Origin: Rhodopirellula islandica
GTDB lineage: Bacteria > Planctomycetota > Planctomycetia > Pirellulales > Pirellulaceae
Length of the DNA stretch: 64,000 bases
Assembly: GCF_001027925.1 (NCBI RefSeq)
Contig: NZ_LECT01000007.1
Location: 62,001-126,000 of the forward strand
Direction: 5' to 3'
Positions within the stretch are counted from its first letter, which is position 1, and every line of letters starts with the position of its first letter. The notes beneath the pieces were generated by a model, which saw nothing but the letters and a program-made list of their open reading frames with translations, ran no database searches and was not told where the DNA came from. Positions 34,019 to 43,036 of this stretch are shown piece by piece. The position numbers and the translations under genes are program-made.

Positions 34019-36142
34019 CTATTTCGGGAAGTCGAGGATGCCTTCCCAGCCTGGTGGGGCGATTCGATGGTGTTGGAGGATCAAACGAAGGAGAACGTCT
34101 TTGGGCCGGTCCCAAGCGGGAAGTTCCAGGAGCCGTTGGTAGGCCGAATCCCAGTCCCCGCTGGCAAATTCGTCCCAGCCCTTTTGATAGGCGTCGATTT
34201 GAGAGTCTGTCAAATTCTGGTGCTGGCCGCTGGGGACGACCAATTGATAGACGTCGACCGGGGTCTTCATTCCTGCGACTCGGACCCGTCCCAATTTGCG
34301 TCGTCGAAACCTCTGGCTGTCTTCCGAGGTGGAGGTCATGTCGAGCCATGCCTGCAGCGCGTTGGCGGACACATCGTCCATCAGGACTTCGACCCCGAAG
34401 TGTTTCGTCAGGCCTTCTAAACGACTGGCCAAGTTCACGACCGGTCCAAAGGCCGTGACTTTGACTTGGTCGACCGTTCCAATTCGCCCCGCGACGGCGG
34501 ACCCGGAGGCGATGCCAATGCCGCACCGGAATTCGGTTTGTCCGGTGGCGTAGTCCATCCGGATTCCCGCCGCAGCACGAGCGGCCGCGAGCACACTGGC
34601 GACCAGCGGTGCGGAGGCCGTGAGGTCTTGATGGGGTTCGGGCAGCTGCAGTTCAATGGGCCAGCCCCAGAATCCCATTGCGGCATCACCATGGAAATCG
34701 CCAATCACACCCCCGGTGTCGAGGATGTGACGTGTCATCACACCGAGCGCCGCGCTGACCTGCTCGAGCAACAACAGCAATTGATCGCTCTTCATTTCTG
34801 AGGTGCGTGAAAAACCTCGAAGGTCACAGAACATCACGGAGAGTTCGCATTGGCGGGGTTGCAGCCAACTCTGGGGGTCCTGTCCTGAGAGAGCGTCCAA
34901 AACCACGGGAGCGAAGAAACGACGCATCGCCAAGTGGCGTTGTTGGAAGTGAGAGGTTTGCCGAATTCCTGAGATCAGCGACCCCACCACTTCGGCAAAC
35001 TTGACGTCGTCGCCCAAGCGATCCGCCAGGGTGGCAGAGTCGTCGGCGAGTTCTTTCCAGTTGGATCCGAGTGCACGCGACCCCGCCACGTAGATGGCCC
35101 ATCCGGCACAAGCTTCGCTGCTCAGGGGCACGCAGAACGCCCAGTCCACGTTTTCCGCGGCGGTGAATTCGACGCCGCCGCTGCGTTCGGTTTCCCAAAG
35201 ATGCAGGACGCTTTCTCGGCGCTGCAGCGCGGTGGTGACCAAGCGAGAGCTGACCGCATGTTGTTGCAGGTCATTCTCTCGACAATCGTAATGCAACACT
35301 TTCATATCGGAAGGTTTCGCCGCCGAGGATCCCGTTTGATTGGCAAGCGGTTCGTCGGTTCCGGTTCGATCAGCGACCTGGGCACGGACGATCGCAACGG
35401 CCGAAGCAGAGGGAGTCGCTCGCAACAGAGTGTCCGAAACTCGCACCAAGAGTTCCTCGTCATCGACGCTGCCGGCGACGATGTCGGGAAGGCGAGCCAA
35501 CAACTGGATGCGTCGCCGGGTGTCGCGGAAGTCTCGTTCACGCAAAGCGGAGGAGGCGAAGGCCATTTCCGTGACACCTTCTGCGCTGCGGTTCATGTCC
35601 TCGCGCTGAGCGTGCGGGAGGGGCCCGGGACGCGGCGTGGACGAATCGACGGCCCGTTCCTGGATGGACTGGTCGCGGGAGGCTTGATCGACTTGGTCGG
35701 TGAATCCAGGGCGACGAGCCAGTGTGAAGGTGGTTTCGCCGATCACGAAGTGCTCCCCCGGAACGACCACGAACCGGTCTCGCGGACGCCCTCGAAAAAA
35801 GACAGGGTTGCGTGCTCGAGCGTCCCGGTGAACTTGGACGCGATCGTTGCTCAGCACAGTCAAGATCGCGTGACAACGCGAGATCGATGGGTCCCAGGGG
35901 ACTTGCCAGTGGATGGTTCGGGTTCGACGTCGATCACGCTGGGGAAGGTGTTCGCGTTCCGATGAATCGGGATCCGCCGAGTCGGTGTCTGAGGCACCGC
36001 CAGCTGAAGGTTGGATCTCCATTGGTTCCGGAGTGCCGGATGATTGTCGGCCCAAGAGGACTTCGGCGCCGGCAATCAGATCGGGAAGGCCTTTCCGCCA
36101 TCGGAATCCATCCCCGGCACCTTGAGCGATCAAATCAGGCAT
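34019..36142 (-). CDS. FHA-GAF-class III nucleotidyl cyclase-like protein
   Basis: The 707-residue cytoplasmic signalling protein starts with an FHA domain: LLGRQ near residue 30, a polar insert of about 50 residues, then the phosphothreonine-binding motif SISRCHAIL. The middle (about 210-390) looks like a GAF domain. The C-terminal part is a class III cyclase homology domain. The metal aspartates are present in MFCDLRGFS and HGDAAMGFWG, and the transition-state Asn/Arg in VVNLASRLE. The positions that normally select the purine appear changed: the Lys before FxGD is Asp (GDFHGD) and the Asp in GDxVN is Pro (GPVVN). A role in phosphorylation-controlled cyclic nucleotide signalling is plausible, but activity is uncertain. 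Confidence 0.83.
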   Translation of the reverse strand: MPDLIAQGAGDGFRWRKGLPDLIAGAEVLLGRQSSGTPEPMEIQPSAGGASDTDSADPDSSEREHLPQRDRRRTRTIHWQVPWDPSISRCHAILTVLSNDRVQVHRDARARNPVFFRGRPRDRFVVVPGEHFVIGETTFTLARRPGFTDQVDQASRDQSIQERAVDSSTPRPGPLPHAQREDMNRSAEGVTEMAFASSALRERDFRDTRRRIQLLARLPDIVAGSVDDEELLVRVSDTLLRATPSASAVAIVRAQVADRTGTDEPLANQTGSSAAKPSDMKVLHYDCRENDLQQHAVSSRLVTTALQRRESVLHLWETERSGGVEFTAAENVDWAFCVPLSSEACAGWAIYVAGSRALGSNWKELADDSATLADRLGDDVKFAEVVGSLISGIRQTSHFQQRHLAMRRFFAPVVLDALSGQDPQSWLQPRQCELSVMFCDLRGFSRTSEMKSDQLLLLLEQVSAALGVMTRHILDTGGVIGDFHGDAAMGFWGWPIELQLPEPHQDLTASAPLVASVLAAARAAAGIRMDYATGQTEFRCGIGIASGSAVAGRIGTVDQVKVTAFGPVVNLASRLEGLTKHFGVEVLMDDVSANALQAWLDMTSTSEDSQRFRRRKLGRVRVAGMKTPVDVYQLVVPSGQHQNLTDSQIDAYQKGWDEFASGDWDSAYQRLLELPAWDRPKDVLLRLILQHHRIAPPGWEGILDFPK

Positions 36143-36418
36143 GTTTCGAAGGCTTCCGTGAATGAACCATGAGGCAGGTTGGTGACGCGACCGTTCTTTT
36201 CAATGTCCTGCAAAGCACCCGGTCCCGCAGAGTACCCGATCGAGAAGTGTCCGGCAGAACTGGGGGCGAATCGGTGGGGGACACCTCGCTGCATTGAGCG
36301 GAGACGAATGGTCGTTTTTGCGATGTGAAAGGGGGCTCGTCGTGTTCGGCACGATGTTGATCTTGGAGACGCGACGTTCGCATTGACGGGGCAGGTGCAA
36401 CAGGAATGAAAGGCCTTG

Positions 36419-37864
36419 CTAGGCGTCGTCCCATTGTGCGGCAGCCCTTCCTGCGGCGCGGCCGGTGCTGAACGCTGCCTGGAAGTTGTAGCCGCCAATC
36501 CAGCCATCGACGTCAAGGATTTCTCCGGCGATGTAGAGTCCCTTCGCCAGCCGGCTTTGCATGGTCCGCGGATCGACCTCACTGAGTTGAACACCGCCGG
36601 CGGTGACTTCCGCTTTGGCAAACCCACGTGTTCCATTGACGGGAAGGTGCCAGCGTTTGAGTTTTTCGATCATGAGGTTGCATTCTTTGCCGGGCAGTTC
36701 CGCCAGTTTGCATTGGGCATTCGCCGGATGGCTTTGTTCGCATATGGCCAGTGCCAATCGAGATGGCACCCATTGTTGAAGAATGGTCGCAATGGTTCGC
36801 TTCCCTGCATCGCCTGATCGCTTGCTCAGGATCTCCCGAATTTCCGCTTCGCTAGTTTGAGGCGTGAGATCCAGACGCATCGTGGAGTCTTGAATTCGGT
36901 CGTAGGCGGTCATGACGCCGCTGACATCCATCGCGGCGGGGCCTGAGAATCCAAAGTGGGTGAACAGCCAGGAGGATCGGCGTTCCAGTTTGGGTTTCTT
37001 GCCCGCTCGGTGGTCAGGGGTGAAGACCGAGACATTGACGTCTGGCAGGGTGAGGCCGGAGAGTGCGTGCGTCGCTTCGTTGCCGCCAACCAGTGGAACC
37101 AATGCGGGGCGTGGAGCCACGATGGTGTGCCCCAGGGCTCGCAACCAGTCGTATCCGTCGCCTGTGGTGCCGCAGCCGGGCCAGCTCTTGCCTCCGGAGG
37201 TCACGATGACACGGTCGGCCTGGAATTCTTGAGCGTTCCCGTCCGATTCGGTGGCAACGCACCATCTGTGTTGGTCCCCCGAAGGTGGCTGGATGCGTTG
37301 GACGGAGCAGCGGAGTTCCAATCGGGCGCCCGCGTCCAGCATGGATTGATGCAGCGCGTCTCGAACGTCCACCGCTCGGTTGCTGACCGGAAAAATTTTG
37401 CCGGTCTCTTCGCGTTTGGTGGCCACACCGAGACCGTGAAACATCTCGATCACCTCGGAGGGGCCGAATTTGCCAATGCTCGGCTGCAAGAAACGTTTCG
37501 CGTGCCCGAAGGCTTGGGTGATTCCTTTGGCGTCTGTGTCGTGCGTGATGTTGCAGCGCGTGCCACCGGACATCAGGATTTTGACGCCTGTTTTGGTGTT
37601 CTTTTCCAGGACGGTGACGCGAGCACCCGAGCGGGCAGCTTCCGCTGCCGCCATCATCCCCGCGGCTCCGGCACCCACAACGACAACGTGGGGCTCGGTC
37701 GATTGGTTTGCCGCGGGTGTCAAAGTTCTCGGGTCCTGTGGGGTTCGGCGGGGCCTGTGCGATCCGGCAGAGAGGATGGGGGAAAGTCCCGATTCAGCCT
37801 TCAATACGTCTGGGTGAGAGACATTGTGTCGCGGCCCCTGCCATTCGGTGGGGCGGAACGGCAA
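36419..37864 (-). CDS. HI0933/BaiN-like FAD-dependent oxidoreductase
   Basis: The flavoprotein has up to 481 residues. The dinucleotide-binding motif HVVVVGAGAAGMMAAAEAAR begins only at about residue 58. The true start may therefore lie downstream of the ATG at 37864, for example a TTG near 37723. Family features include VTVLEKNTKTGVKILMSGGTRCNIT, the CGTTGDGYDWLRALGH segment and a C-terminal LYIAGEILDVDGWIGGYNFQ with AFSTGRAAG. The family (HI0933-like, YhiN/BaiN) has a two-domain Rossmann fold and poorly known substrates; BaiN acts on bile-acid intermediates in clostridia, which is unlikely here. It stands alone on the minus strand. Confidence 0.87.
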   Translation of the reverse strand: MPFRPTEWQGPRHNVSHPDVLKAESGLSPILSAGSHRPRRTPQDPRTLTPAANQSTEPHVVVVGAGAAGMMAAAEAARSGARVTVLEKNTKTGVKILMSGGTRCNITHDTDAKGITQAFGHAKRFLQPSIGKFGPSEVIEMFHGLGVATKREETGKIFPVSNRAVDVRDALHQSMLDAGARLELRCSVQRIQPPSGDQHRWCVATESDGNAQEFQADRVIVTSGGKSWPGCGTTGDGYDWLRALGHTIVAPRPALVPLVGGNEATHALSGLTLPDVNVSVFTPDHRAGKKPKLERRSSWLFTHFGFSGPAAMDVSGVMTAYDRIQDSTMRLDLTPQTSEAEIREILSKRSGDAGKRTIATILQQWVPSRLALAICEQSHPANAQCKLAELPGKECNLMIEKLKRWHLPVNGTRGFAKAEVTAGGVQLSEVDPRTMQSRLAKGLYIAGEILDVDGWIGGYNFQAAFSTGRAAGRAAAQWDDA

Positions 37865-37954
37865 ATCTGAATTGCATTTTGCTGCTTGATTAACTAATTC
37901 TGATCTTACCTTACAAGCGATGACTCGTTCACACCCTCAATTTCCCAAAGTGAA

Positions 37955-39082
37955 ATGAGCAGTTCCAGTCCAGACGCCTCCTGCGATGCATTCCGTTTTT
38001 CAGAGGCTCGCGCTCTCATCGGAGACTTGCAGCGGCCCAATCAAGCCATCTACTGGGTGGACTTTTTGGGCTCGATTTTGGTGGGCCACGTGTTCCTGCA
38101 CGGCATCTTTTTGTTGCCTTGGTTTTATGGATTCACGCCGCAGGTCTGGGCGGGGATGGCTGTTTGCTATGTGCTGACCCTGATTCTCTACATGCGGGCA
38201 CTGATGTTCATTCACGAACTGGTGCACCTGCCGGAGAAAGGCTTCACCGCGTTTCGGGTCGCCTGGAATGCTCTGTGTGGGATCTTTTTCTTTGTGCCCT
38301 CGTTTCTCTATTACCCGCACGTCGACCATCACCGGCGGAAGCACTACGGGACGGAGCATGACGGCGAGTACTTGCCGTTGAGCAACCGCGGTCCCTGGCT
38401 GATTGCTGTTTTCATCGGGCAAGCATTGGTTCTGCCGCTGTTGGCCATCTTTCGTTTCGCGGTGATCAGCCCCATGTGCTGGGTCGTGCCTCGGTTGCGG
38501 CCGATCGTTCACAGACACCTGTCGACGATGGTCGTTGATCCATTTTATGAGCGGCCTGATGCTTCGCCCAAAGTGATGCGAATCGTGTTGCTGCAGGAAG
38601 CATTGTGCTTTGCCTGGTGCGTTTGGTTTTTGATTCGTGGTGGCATTCTTCGCGATCAATGGCTGGATCCGTTTTGGTTGATTGCCTATGCCGTGGGAGT
38701 GGGCATCTTGGTGCTCAACGAAGTCCGCACGCTCGGTGCCCATCGGTGGACCAATGACGGCGGCGAAATGAGTTTTTCAGAGCAGTTGCTGGATTCGGTG
38801 AATTACCCCAAGCACGCCTGGGCGAGCGAATTGTGGGGGCCAATCGGCACCCGCTATCACGCTTTGCATCACTTGTTCCCAAGACTTCCGTATCACAACC
38901 TCGGCAAAGCTCACCGTCGGCTCACGGAAGGTTTGCCAGCGGAGTCGATCTATCACCAAACCTCCGCGGAATCGCTGGTCTCTGAAATTGCGGCGCTCTG
39001 GGCGCGGGCGAGAGAAGCCAAGGAACGCAAGGCGGTTTCGGCGAATGCTTCCGAGTCCACCAACGTGGTTGCGTCCACTTGA
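37955..39082 (+). CDS. Membrane fatty acid desaturase / hydroxylase family protein
   Basis: The 375-residue membrane protein has four to six hydrophobic helices and the three histidine boxes of the membrane di-iron desaturase superfamily. These are HELVHL (about residue 86), HVDHHRRKHYG (about 122) and a C-terminal HALHHLFPRLPYHNL (about 302). It should insert double bonds into, or hydroxylate, acyl chains with oxygen and reduced ferredoxin or cytochrome b5-type donors. Its stop codon overlaps the TTG start of the next gene by four bases (TTGA), so the two are translationally coupled. Confidence 0.88.
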   Translation: MSSSSPDASCDAFRFSEARALIGDLQRPNQAIYWVDFLGSILVGHVFLHGIFLLPWFYGFTPQVWAGMAVCYVLTLILYMRALMFIHELVHLPEKGFTAFRVAWNALCGIFFFVPSFLYYPHVDHHRRKHYGTEHDGEYLPLSNRGPWLIAVFIGQALVLPLLAIFRFAVISPMCWVVPRLRPIVHRHLSTMVVDPFYERPDASPKVMRIVLLQEALCFAWCVWFLIRGGILRDQWLDPFWLIAYAVGVGILVLNEVRTLGAHRWTNDGGEMSFSEQLLDSVNYPKHAWASELWGPIGTRYHALHHLFPRLPYHNLGKAHRRLTEGLPAESIYHQTSAESLVSEIAALWARAREAKERKAVSANASESTNVVAST

Positions 39083-39999
39083 ACGCGGGGCCGATCGTCT
39101 CGGGAACTCAGGATCTGTTTTCAGGCCACCAGGCCTACTTTTGCTGTCCCGCCAGAGACGTCTGCGGGTGGCGGTCATTCCATGAAATCTCATTGCCCAT
39201 CGACGATCTCGGCTTTCGTCAGGGAGTGACGGCGGTGGAGCGACTTCGGACTTATGGCGGAGTGGTGTTCTGTCCTGAGTTGCATCTGCAACGTCTATCC
39301 GAAACGCTTCGGCTGATCAAAATCGCTGGCGGACCGTCCACGGAAACACTCCGCGAACTGATCGCGGAATGCCTGCGGCAGAATGCGGAACTGGTTCAGC
39401 AAATGGATGTGGGCATGACCATCTGGGTGACCGGTGGCAGTCGTCCATCGGGCCCGACCTGGGCGGTCCATCTCAATCCGATCGATCACCGCGCGGTCAC
39501 CGATCGCCAACTTCATGGCCAGCCCGTGGTCATCACGGAAGTGGTTCAGCCGCCCAACGAGTCCTGGCCGCGGCATGCGAAAGTACGAAATCGTTTGCAC
39601 TATTACCTGGCCGACCTGGAAGCCAAGCGGCAAAATCCGGCGGCGACCGGGGTGCTGTTGGATGCCGATGGCAGCGTGACTGAGTCGAATGTGGCGAATG
39701 TAGCGATTGTAGAAGACGGGCATCTGGTCTTCCCACCACAAAAATCTGTGCTCAAAGGGGTGACAATGCATTATCTCCGTCAGCAGGCGGCTAGGATGGG
39801 GATCACCTGCCAGGAGGCACCTTTGATGCCTCTCGACCTCCATCAGGCAGACGAAGTGCTACTGATGGGGACCGATACAGGCGTGTGGTTTGCCAGTAGT
39901 CTTGGTTACGGGCGTCCTGTTTTTCAAAGAGGGTGTGTCTGTTCGCAGTTGCAGGCCTGTTTTCCAGCTCCCGCGACCGGAGAGGGGGGGGCTCGCTGA
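39079..39999 (+). CDS. Class IV PLP-dependent aminotransferase-like enzyme
   Basis: The 306-residue protein belongs to fold-type IV PLP enzymes (branched-chain aminotransferase, D-amino acid aminotransferase, aminodeoxychorismate lyase). The PLP lysine is probably in AKVRNRLHYYLAD near residue 168. The cofactor phosphate loop appears as GSVTESNVANVAIVEDGHLV, and LPIDDLGFRQGVTAVERLRT marks the N-terminal domain. The TTG start overlaps the desaturase stop. The reaction cannot be assigned, since the residues that separate BCAT from PabC are not decisive by eye. Linkage to a lipid desaturase is unusual and may indicate a lipid-linked amino compound (speculative). Confidence 0.78.
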   Translation: MNAGPIVSGTQDLFSGHQAYFCCPARDVCGWRSFHEISLPIDDLGFRQGVTAVERLRTYGGVVFCPELHLQRLSETLRLIKIAGGPSTETLRELIAECLRQNAELVQQMDVGMTIWVTGGSRPSGPTWAVHLNPIDHRAVTDRQLHGQPVVITEVVQPPNESWPRHAKVRNRLHYYLADLEAKRQNPAATGVLLDADGSVTESNVANVAIVEDGHLVFPPQKSVLKGVTMHYLRQQAARMGITCQEAPLMPLDLHQADEVLLMGTDTGVWFASSLGYGRPVFQRGCVCSQLQACFPAPATGEGGAR

Positions 40000-40435
40000 T
40001 CGTTTGTTTAGGTGCCATGGGGGGAATATCGGGCTTGTCATTTGTTCCTTCATTGCGCATATTCACATATCCGATGCTCCTTCTGTTCGCATATGCGAAT
40101 CAAAGTTTGGCTTGACATCGCTTGCCCCGCGATGTTGAGCCTCTTTGGAAGGTGGTTCTGTGGGGACTGCATTGTGCCCCATTGGCAGTCTCCACAGGCC
40201 ACCACTTCTTCGTATCTGGTCAAAAAGATGACATGAGGGCTCATTGATTCCATGGTCTTCTTCAAATTGAATGTCCTGAAATTCTGAACGCACCAGTTCA
40301 GCTGTCGGATGGCCTTTCAGAGGTGTTACCAGACAGCTACCCTGGGGAGTCGCCAGCTCGTGACCGCCTTGAGCGAATCTGAACTGATTGGATTCTTCCG
40401 CGGTGTTTTTCTCCCCATGGGGGGCGAGGCTTGGC
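40000..40435. promoter_or_regulatory. Long leader with a perfect palindrome and a stable hairpin
   Basis: The region before the LuxR-type gene holds a 14-bp perfect palindrome, TTCGCATATGCGAA, at 40086-40099, with related CATAT sequences just upstream; this is a credible operator. A 13-bp hairpin follows (40158-40170 pairing with 40185-40197, one G-U pair, 14-base loop) without a T tract. A GAGG Shine-Dalgarno precedes the ATG at 40436. There is no credible coding frame. Confidence 0.5.
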
Positions 40436-41203
40436 ATGGTCCAGCAACTAGTCACCGCAATGCATCGCATCGCATACCGCCGCCCATTCGCCGAAGATCG
40501 GCTGGGGGTGGATCGATGGTTGAGCACTCAGTTCAGCACCTGTTCGAGCGCTGGATTGTCGGGCGGCGACTCCGCAGTTGATTGGACGAAGGTTCCGCTT
40601 CAATCCTTTCGTGTCTCGCTCACAGAATTGCGTCTTGAGTCAGGGGTTTTGATACTGGATCAAGGTTGCCGGTTGGTCGCCTGGAATCAAACACTCGAAG
40701 ATCTGTTTGTGGAGGTTGAATTCCGTGCCATGGAGTTCTTGCCTGATAGTCTTCCCGCGGCGATTGTCCAGATGCTGGGGCTTGGAAGCGAGCTTGTCTC
40801 GTCGGGCGCGACTGATTTGGACTACTCCTTCCAAGCAGAAGATGATCGCGACCGAAGATGCCTGTGGGATGTGTCCAGCATACGACTCGATCTCAATCTG
40901 GGTGCCGGTGCGATCTGTGCGATGTTGATCCGGCCGGTTGCGCTGTTGAAGACCGACGCGGCGGAGGAAGGGCCATCCTTGAGCGAATCGCTGTTGGTGT
41001 TCCAGCAATTTGACTCCGTCGATCGGCAGATTTGCGAGGCCATCGCGATGGGGGACACAACCAGCGAAATTGCCACCGTGGTCGGTCTCACCCGTCGCTC
41101 CGTTGAGGTGAGACGAGCCAAGATTCTGGAGCGTCTTCAGTTCACCCGTCCGGTTGAGATTGTTCGTTTGGTGGTCCGGTTGGAAGAAAACGGTTTGCTA
41201 TAG
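40436..41203 (+). CDS. LuxR-type HTH transcriptional regulator with PAS-like sensor region
   Basis: About 255 residues are encoded from the ATG at 40436, supported by GCGAGG about 7 bases upstream; a TTG at 40388 is an alternative. The middle (LRLESGVLILDQGCRLVAWN and onward) resembles a PAS fold. The C-terminus is a GerE/LuxR helix-turn-helix: DRQICEAIAMGDTTSEIATV then GLTRRSVEVRRAKILERL. There is no receiver domain, so it probably senses a ligand directly or through the PAS-like region. It is convergent with the GAF/degenerate-GGDEF protein. The palindrome at 40086-40099 could be its own operator (inference). Confidence 0.8.
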   Translation: MVQQLVTAMHRIAYRRPFAEDRLGVDRWLSTQFSTCSSAGLSGGDSAVDWTKVPLQSFRVSLTELRLESGVLILDQGCRLVAWNQTLEDLFVEVEFRAMEFLPDSLPAAIVQMLGLGSELVSSGATDLDYSFQAEDDRDRRCLWDVSSIRLDLNLGAGAICAMLIRPVALLKTDAAEEGPSLSESLLVFQQFDSVDRQICEAIAMGDTTSEIATVVGLTRRSVEVRRAKILERLQFTRPVEIVRLVVRLEENGLL

Positions 41204-41329
41204 GGACCGAGTTCTTGGCGGGCATGCCAGCGTGGTGTCGAAGAGGTGTTGTCTGAATGCCTTGGTTGGAATCGGGATGTGTGGCGAATGCCAACGCAGC
41301 TCTTCTGTCGGGGGACTGCTGCTGACCTG

Positions 41330-42193
41330 CTAGACCTTGGCGGTCTCAGCAACCTTGAGATTGAAGGCTTCGCAATCGGATGTGATACCGCGGATTGCCA
41401 AGCGGTCCTGAATCGATCGCCCTCGTTGGATCACCAATGACATCTCGTGGTCTTCCAGCAAAATTTGAAACTGGTCGGCGGCGATGTGCCCGATCAAATG
41501 GTCCGAGCCAAATTCGTCTTTGAGCGCCGCGACGACCTGCGACAAATCCGTCTGAGCGGTGAGTTGGATGTCCACTTGCAGGACATTGGAGGGGCGTCCC
41601 AGGCGATTGGCACGTTCGCGTTCTCTTTGAATGAGGCGACTCCAGCCTTCTCGATTGAAATAGGTGGTGGTTGGATCCACCATTTGATGCAGCGATGAGC
41701 GATCACTTTTTCGCTGCAATGCTTGCAACTGCAATTCCATCGAAAGGAAGCCACCGAGCAACCGGGCGAGCAGTTGAATCAGGGGCAGATGGGATTCAAA
41801 TTCTTCGGGCTGGATTTCCGGATCGATGCCACACAGCGTGCCGAAGAGTTCGCCATCTCGATCCAGAATCGGAACGCCAGCGTAGGACCCAATGCGAAGC
41901 TTTTTTGAAATCGTCGATCCGGCAAACTTCGGGATCTGCTGGGCGTGCCGAGCGATCTGAGGTGCGGTTCCCTCAATCATGTGCTGACAAAAAGAATCGG
42001 ACCACTGAATCATGTCGCCGGAGTCCACGGCATACACGTGATTTGGATCCGCGCGATCGAGCACGATCCAGGCCTCGTCCTCGGTGCGTGTGATCATCCA
42101 CAGGGCCAACCCGGTGGTTGACTGCAGATGTTCTAAAACCACGCGGCTGGCTTCGCGAAAGTCCAGCGTTGGGGAAAGCAATTCAAGAATCAT
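41330..42193 (-). CDS. GAF protein with degenerate GGDEF-like domain
   Basis: The 287-residue protein has an N-terminal GAF domain (about 10-150; LRIGSYAGVPILDRDGELFG and TLCGIDPEIQ are typical). Its C-terminal domain has the layout of a diguanylate cyclase. DPTTTYFNREGWSRLIQRER corresponds to the DxLTxLxNRR start, and IGHIAADQFQILLED to the GGDEF loop. The catalytic signature reads AADQF and key acidic residues are missing. It is therefore almost certainly inactive as a cyclase and may bind a nucleotide or act as a regulatory partner. An ATG at 42193 fits the domain start. Confidence 0.75.
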   Translation of the reverse strand: MILELLSPTLDFREASRVVLEHLQSTTGLALWMITRTEDEAWIVLDRADPNHVYAVDSGDMIQWSDSFCQHMIEGTAPQIARHAQQIPKFAGSTISKKLRIGSYAGVPILDRDGELFGTLCGIDPEIQPEEFESHLPLIQLLARLLGGFLSMELQLQALQRKSDRSSLHQMVDPTTTYFNREGWSRLIQRERERANRLGRPSNVLQVDIQLTAQTDLSQVVAALKDEFGSDHLIGHIAADQFQILLEDHEMSLVIQRGRSIQDRLAIRGITSDCEAFNLKVAETAKV

Positions 42194-42452
42194 GGCAAAT
42201 CATTTGCAACATGGATGACGGGTGGAGGCGGACGACCGCAACCCACCCAAATTCTTCACTATCACGCAATTGTGGCAGAGAGTCCGCTCATGATACTCCC
42301 TGAACGATCGCAGGTAGGATCCCAATGTTGTGAGAAAAATGCACTCTCCTGCCGGGGGTGCAAAAAAAGCCGGAAAAAGCAGCCATCAACAAAATGGCGA
42401 TTTCTGAGGGGCCCTGATTCTGTAAAGTCGCCAGGTTCGTTATCTTACCACC

Positions 42453-42851
42453 ATGCCTGCGGATCCCGATCTCGATACGAACGAATGCCGAACTGCCATT
42501 GAGCAGCGTGATGCTGCGTGTTTGGCGGATTGCCTGATGGCTCACTCCTACGTCTTGATTCATCTTCGCGAAGAGGATCCGTCGGACGAATTGGGGGCCC
42601 TGACGGCTGAGTTAGAGGGAACGCCGTATCTGGTGGCGTTCACAGGGCAAGCCCAGGCTGCGGAATTCGTGGAGTTGCGGGCCGATCTGTTTGGCGATGA
42701 CGAAGTCGGCGGTTTCATCGTCGATGGCGAGACTTTGTTGGATTACGTGGCGGATGGGCATGGCTTGCTGCTCAATGCCGATCTGAAATCCATGTGCCGG
42801 GTCGATGCCGAATTGATCTCCGATGTCCTGGACGAATTGAACCTGGACTGA
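42453..42851 (+). CDS. Small acidic protein, possibly SseB-like
   Basis: The 132-residue, strongly acidic cytoplasmic protein has no membrane segment. The segment SYVLIHLREEDPSDELGALT and PYLVAFTGQAQAAEFVELRA resembles the SseB N-terminal fold, a beta-strand followed by a self-regulating loop in small regulatory proteins. The C-terminal part (GGFIVDGETLLDYVADGHGL, LLLNADLKSMC) also fits that fold. The similarity is by eye and the function is unassigned. It is convergent with the kinase operon and ends 57 bases before the inverted repeat. Confidence 0.55.
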   Translation: MPADPDLDTNECRTAIEQRDAACLADCLMAHSYVLIHLREEDPSDELGALTAELEGTPYLVAFTGQAQAAEFVELRADLFGDDEVGGFIVDGETLLDYVADGHGLLLNADLKSMCRVDAELISDVLDELNLD

Positions 42852-42907
42852 CGGTTTTGATTGCGGAGCTTTCCGTTGTCAGGCAAGCGTTCGCTCGGAA
42901 CTACTTT

Positions 42908-43036
42908 TAAGCAGGTCGGCAGGAGTCTTTCGGCATTTGGACTGTTTCGGTAAGCGTTGTTGCTCCCACGTACAGTCCAGGCCAACGCCCAAACGGCTCA
43001 CATGATGATGCCCGATCATTCCTGCCGACCTGCTTA
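42908..43036. repeat. Small element bounded by 17-bp perfect inverted repeats
   Basis: The 17 bases at 42908-42924 (TAAGCAGGTCGGCAGGA) are exactly the reverse complement of 43020-43036. They flank 95 bases without a coding frame, between two convergent genes. The right arm contains the stop codon of the kinase gene (TTA at 43034-43036). The layout fits a MITE-like element or a long bidirectional terminator stem; no target-site duplication is obvious. Confidence 0.7.

Noticed and set aside
38000-38743. Minus-strand open frame opposite the desaturase
   Set aside because: It is Gln/His/Arg-rich and antisense to the His-box region; a shadow of the coding strand.
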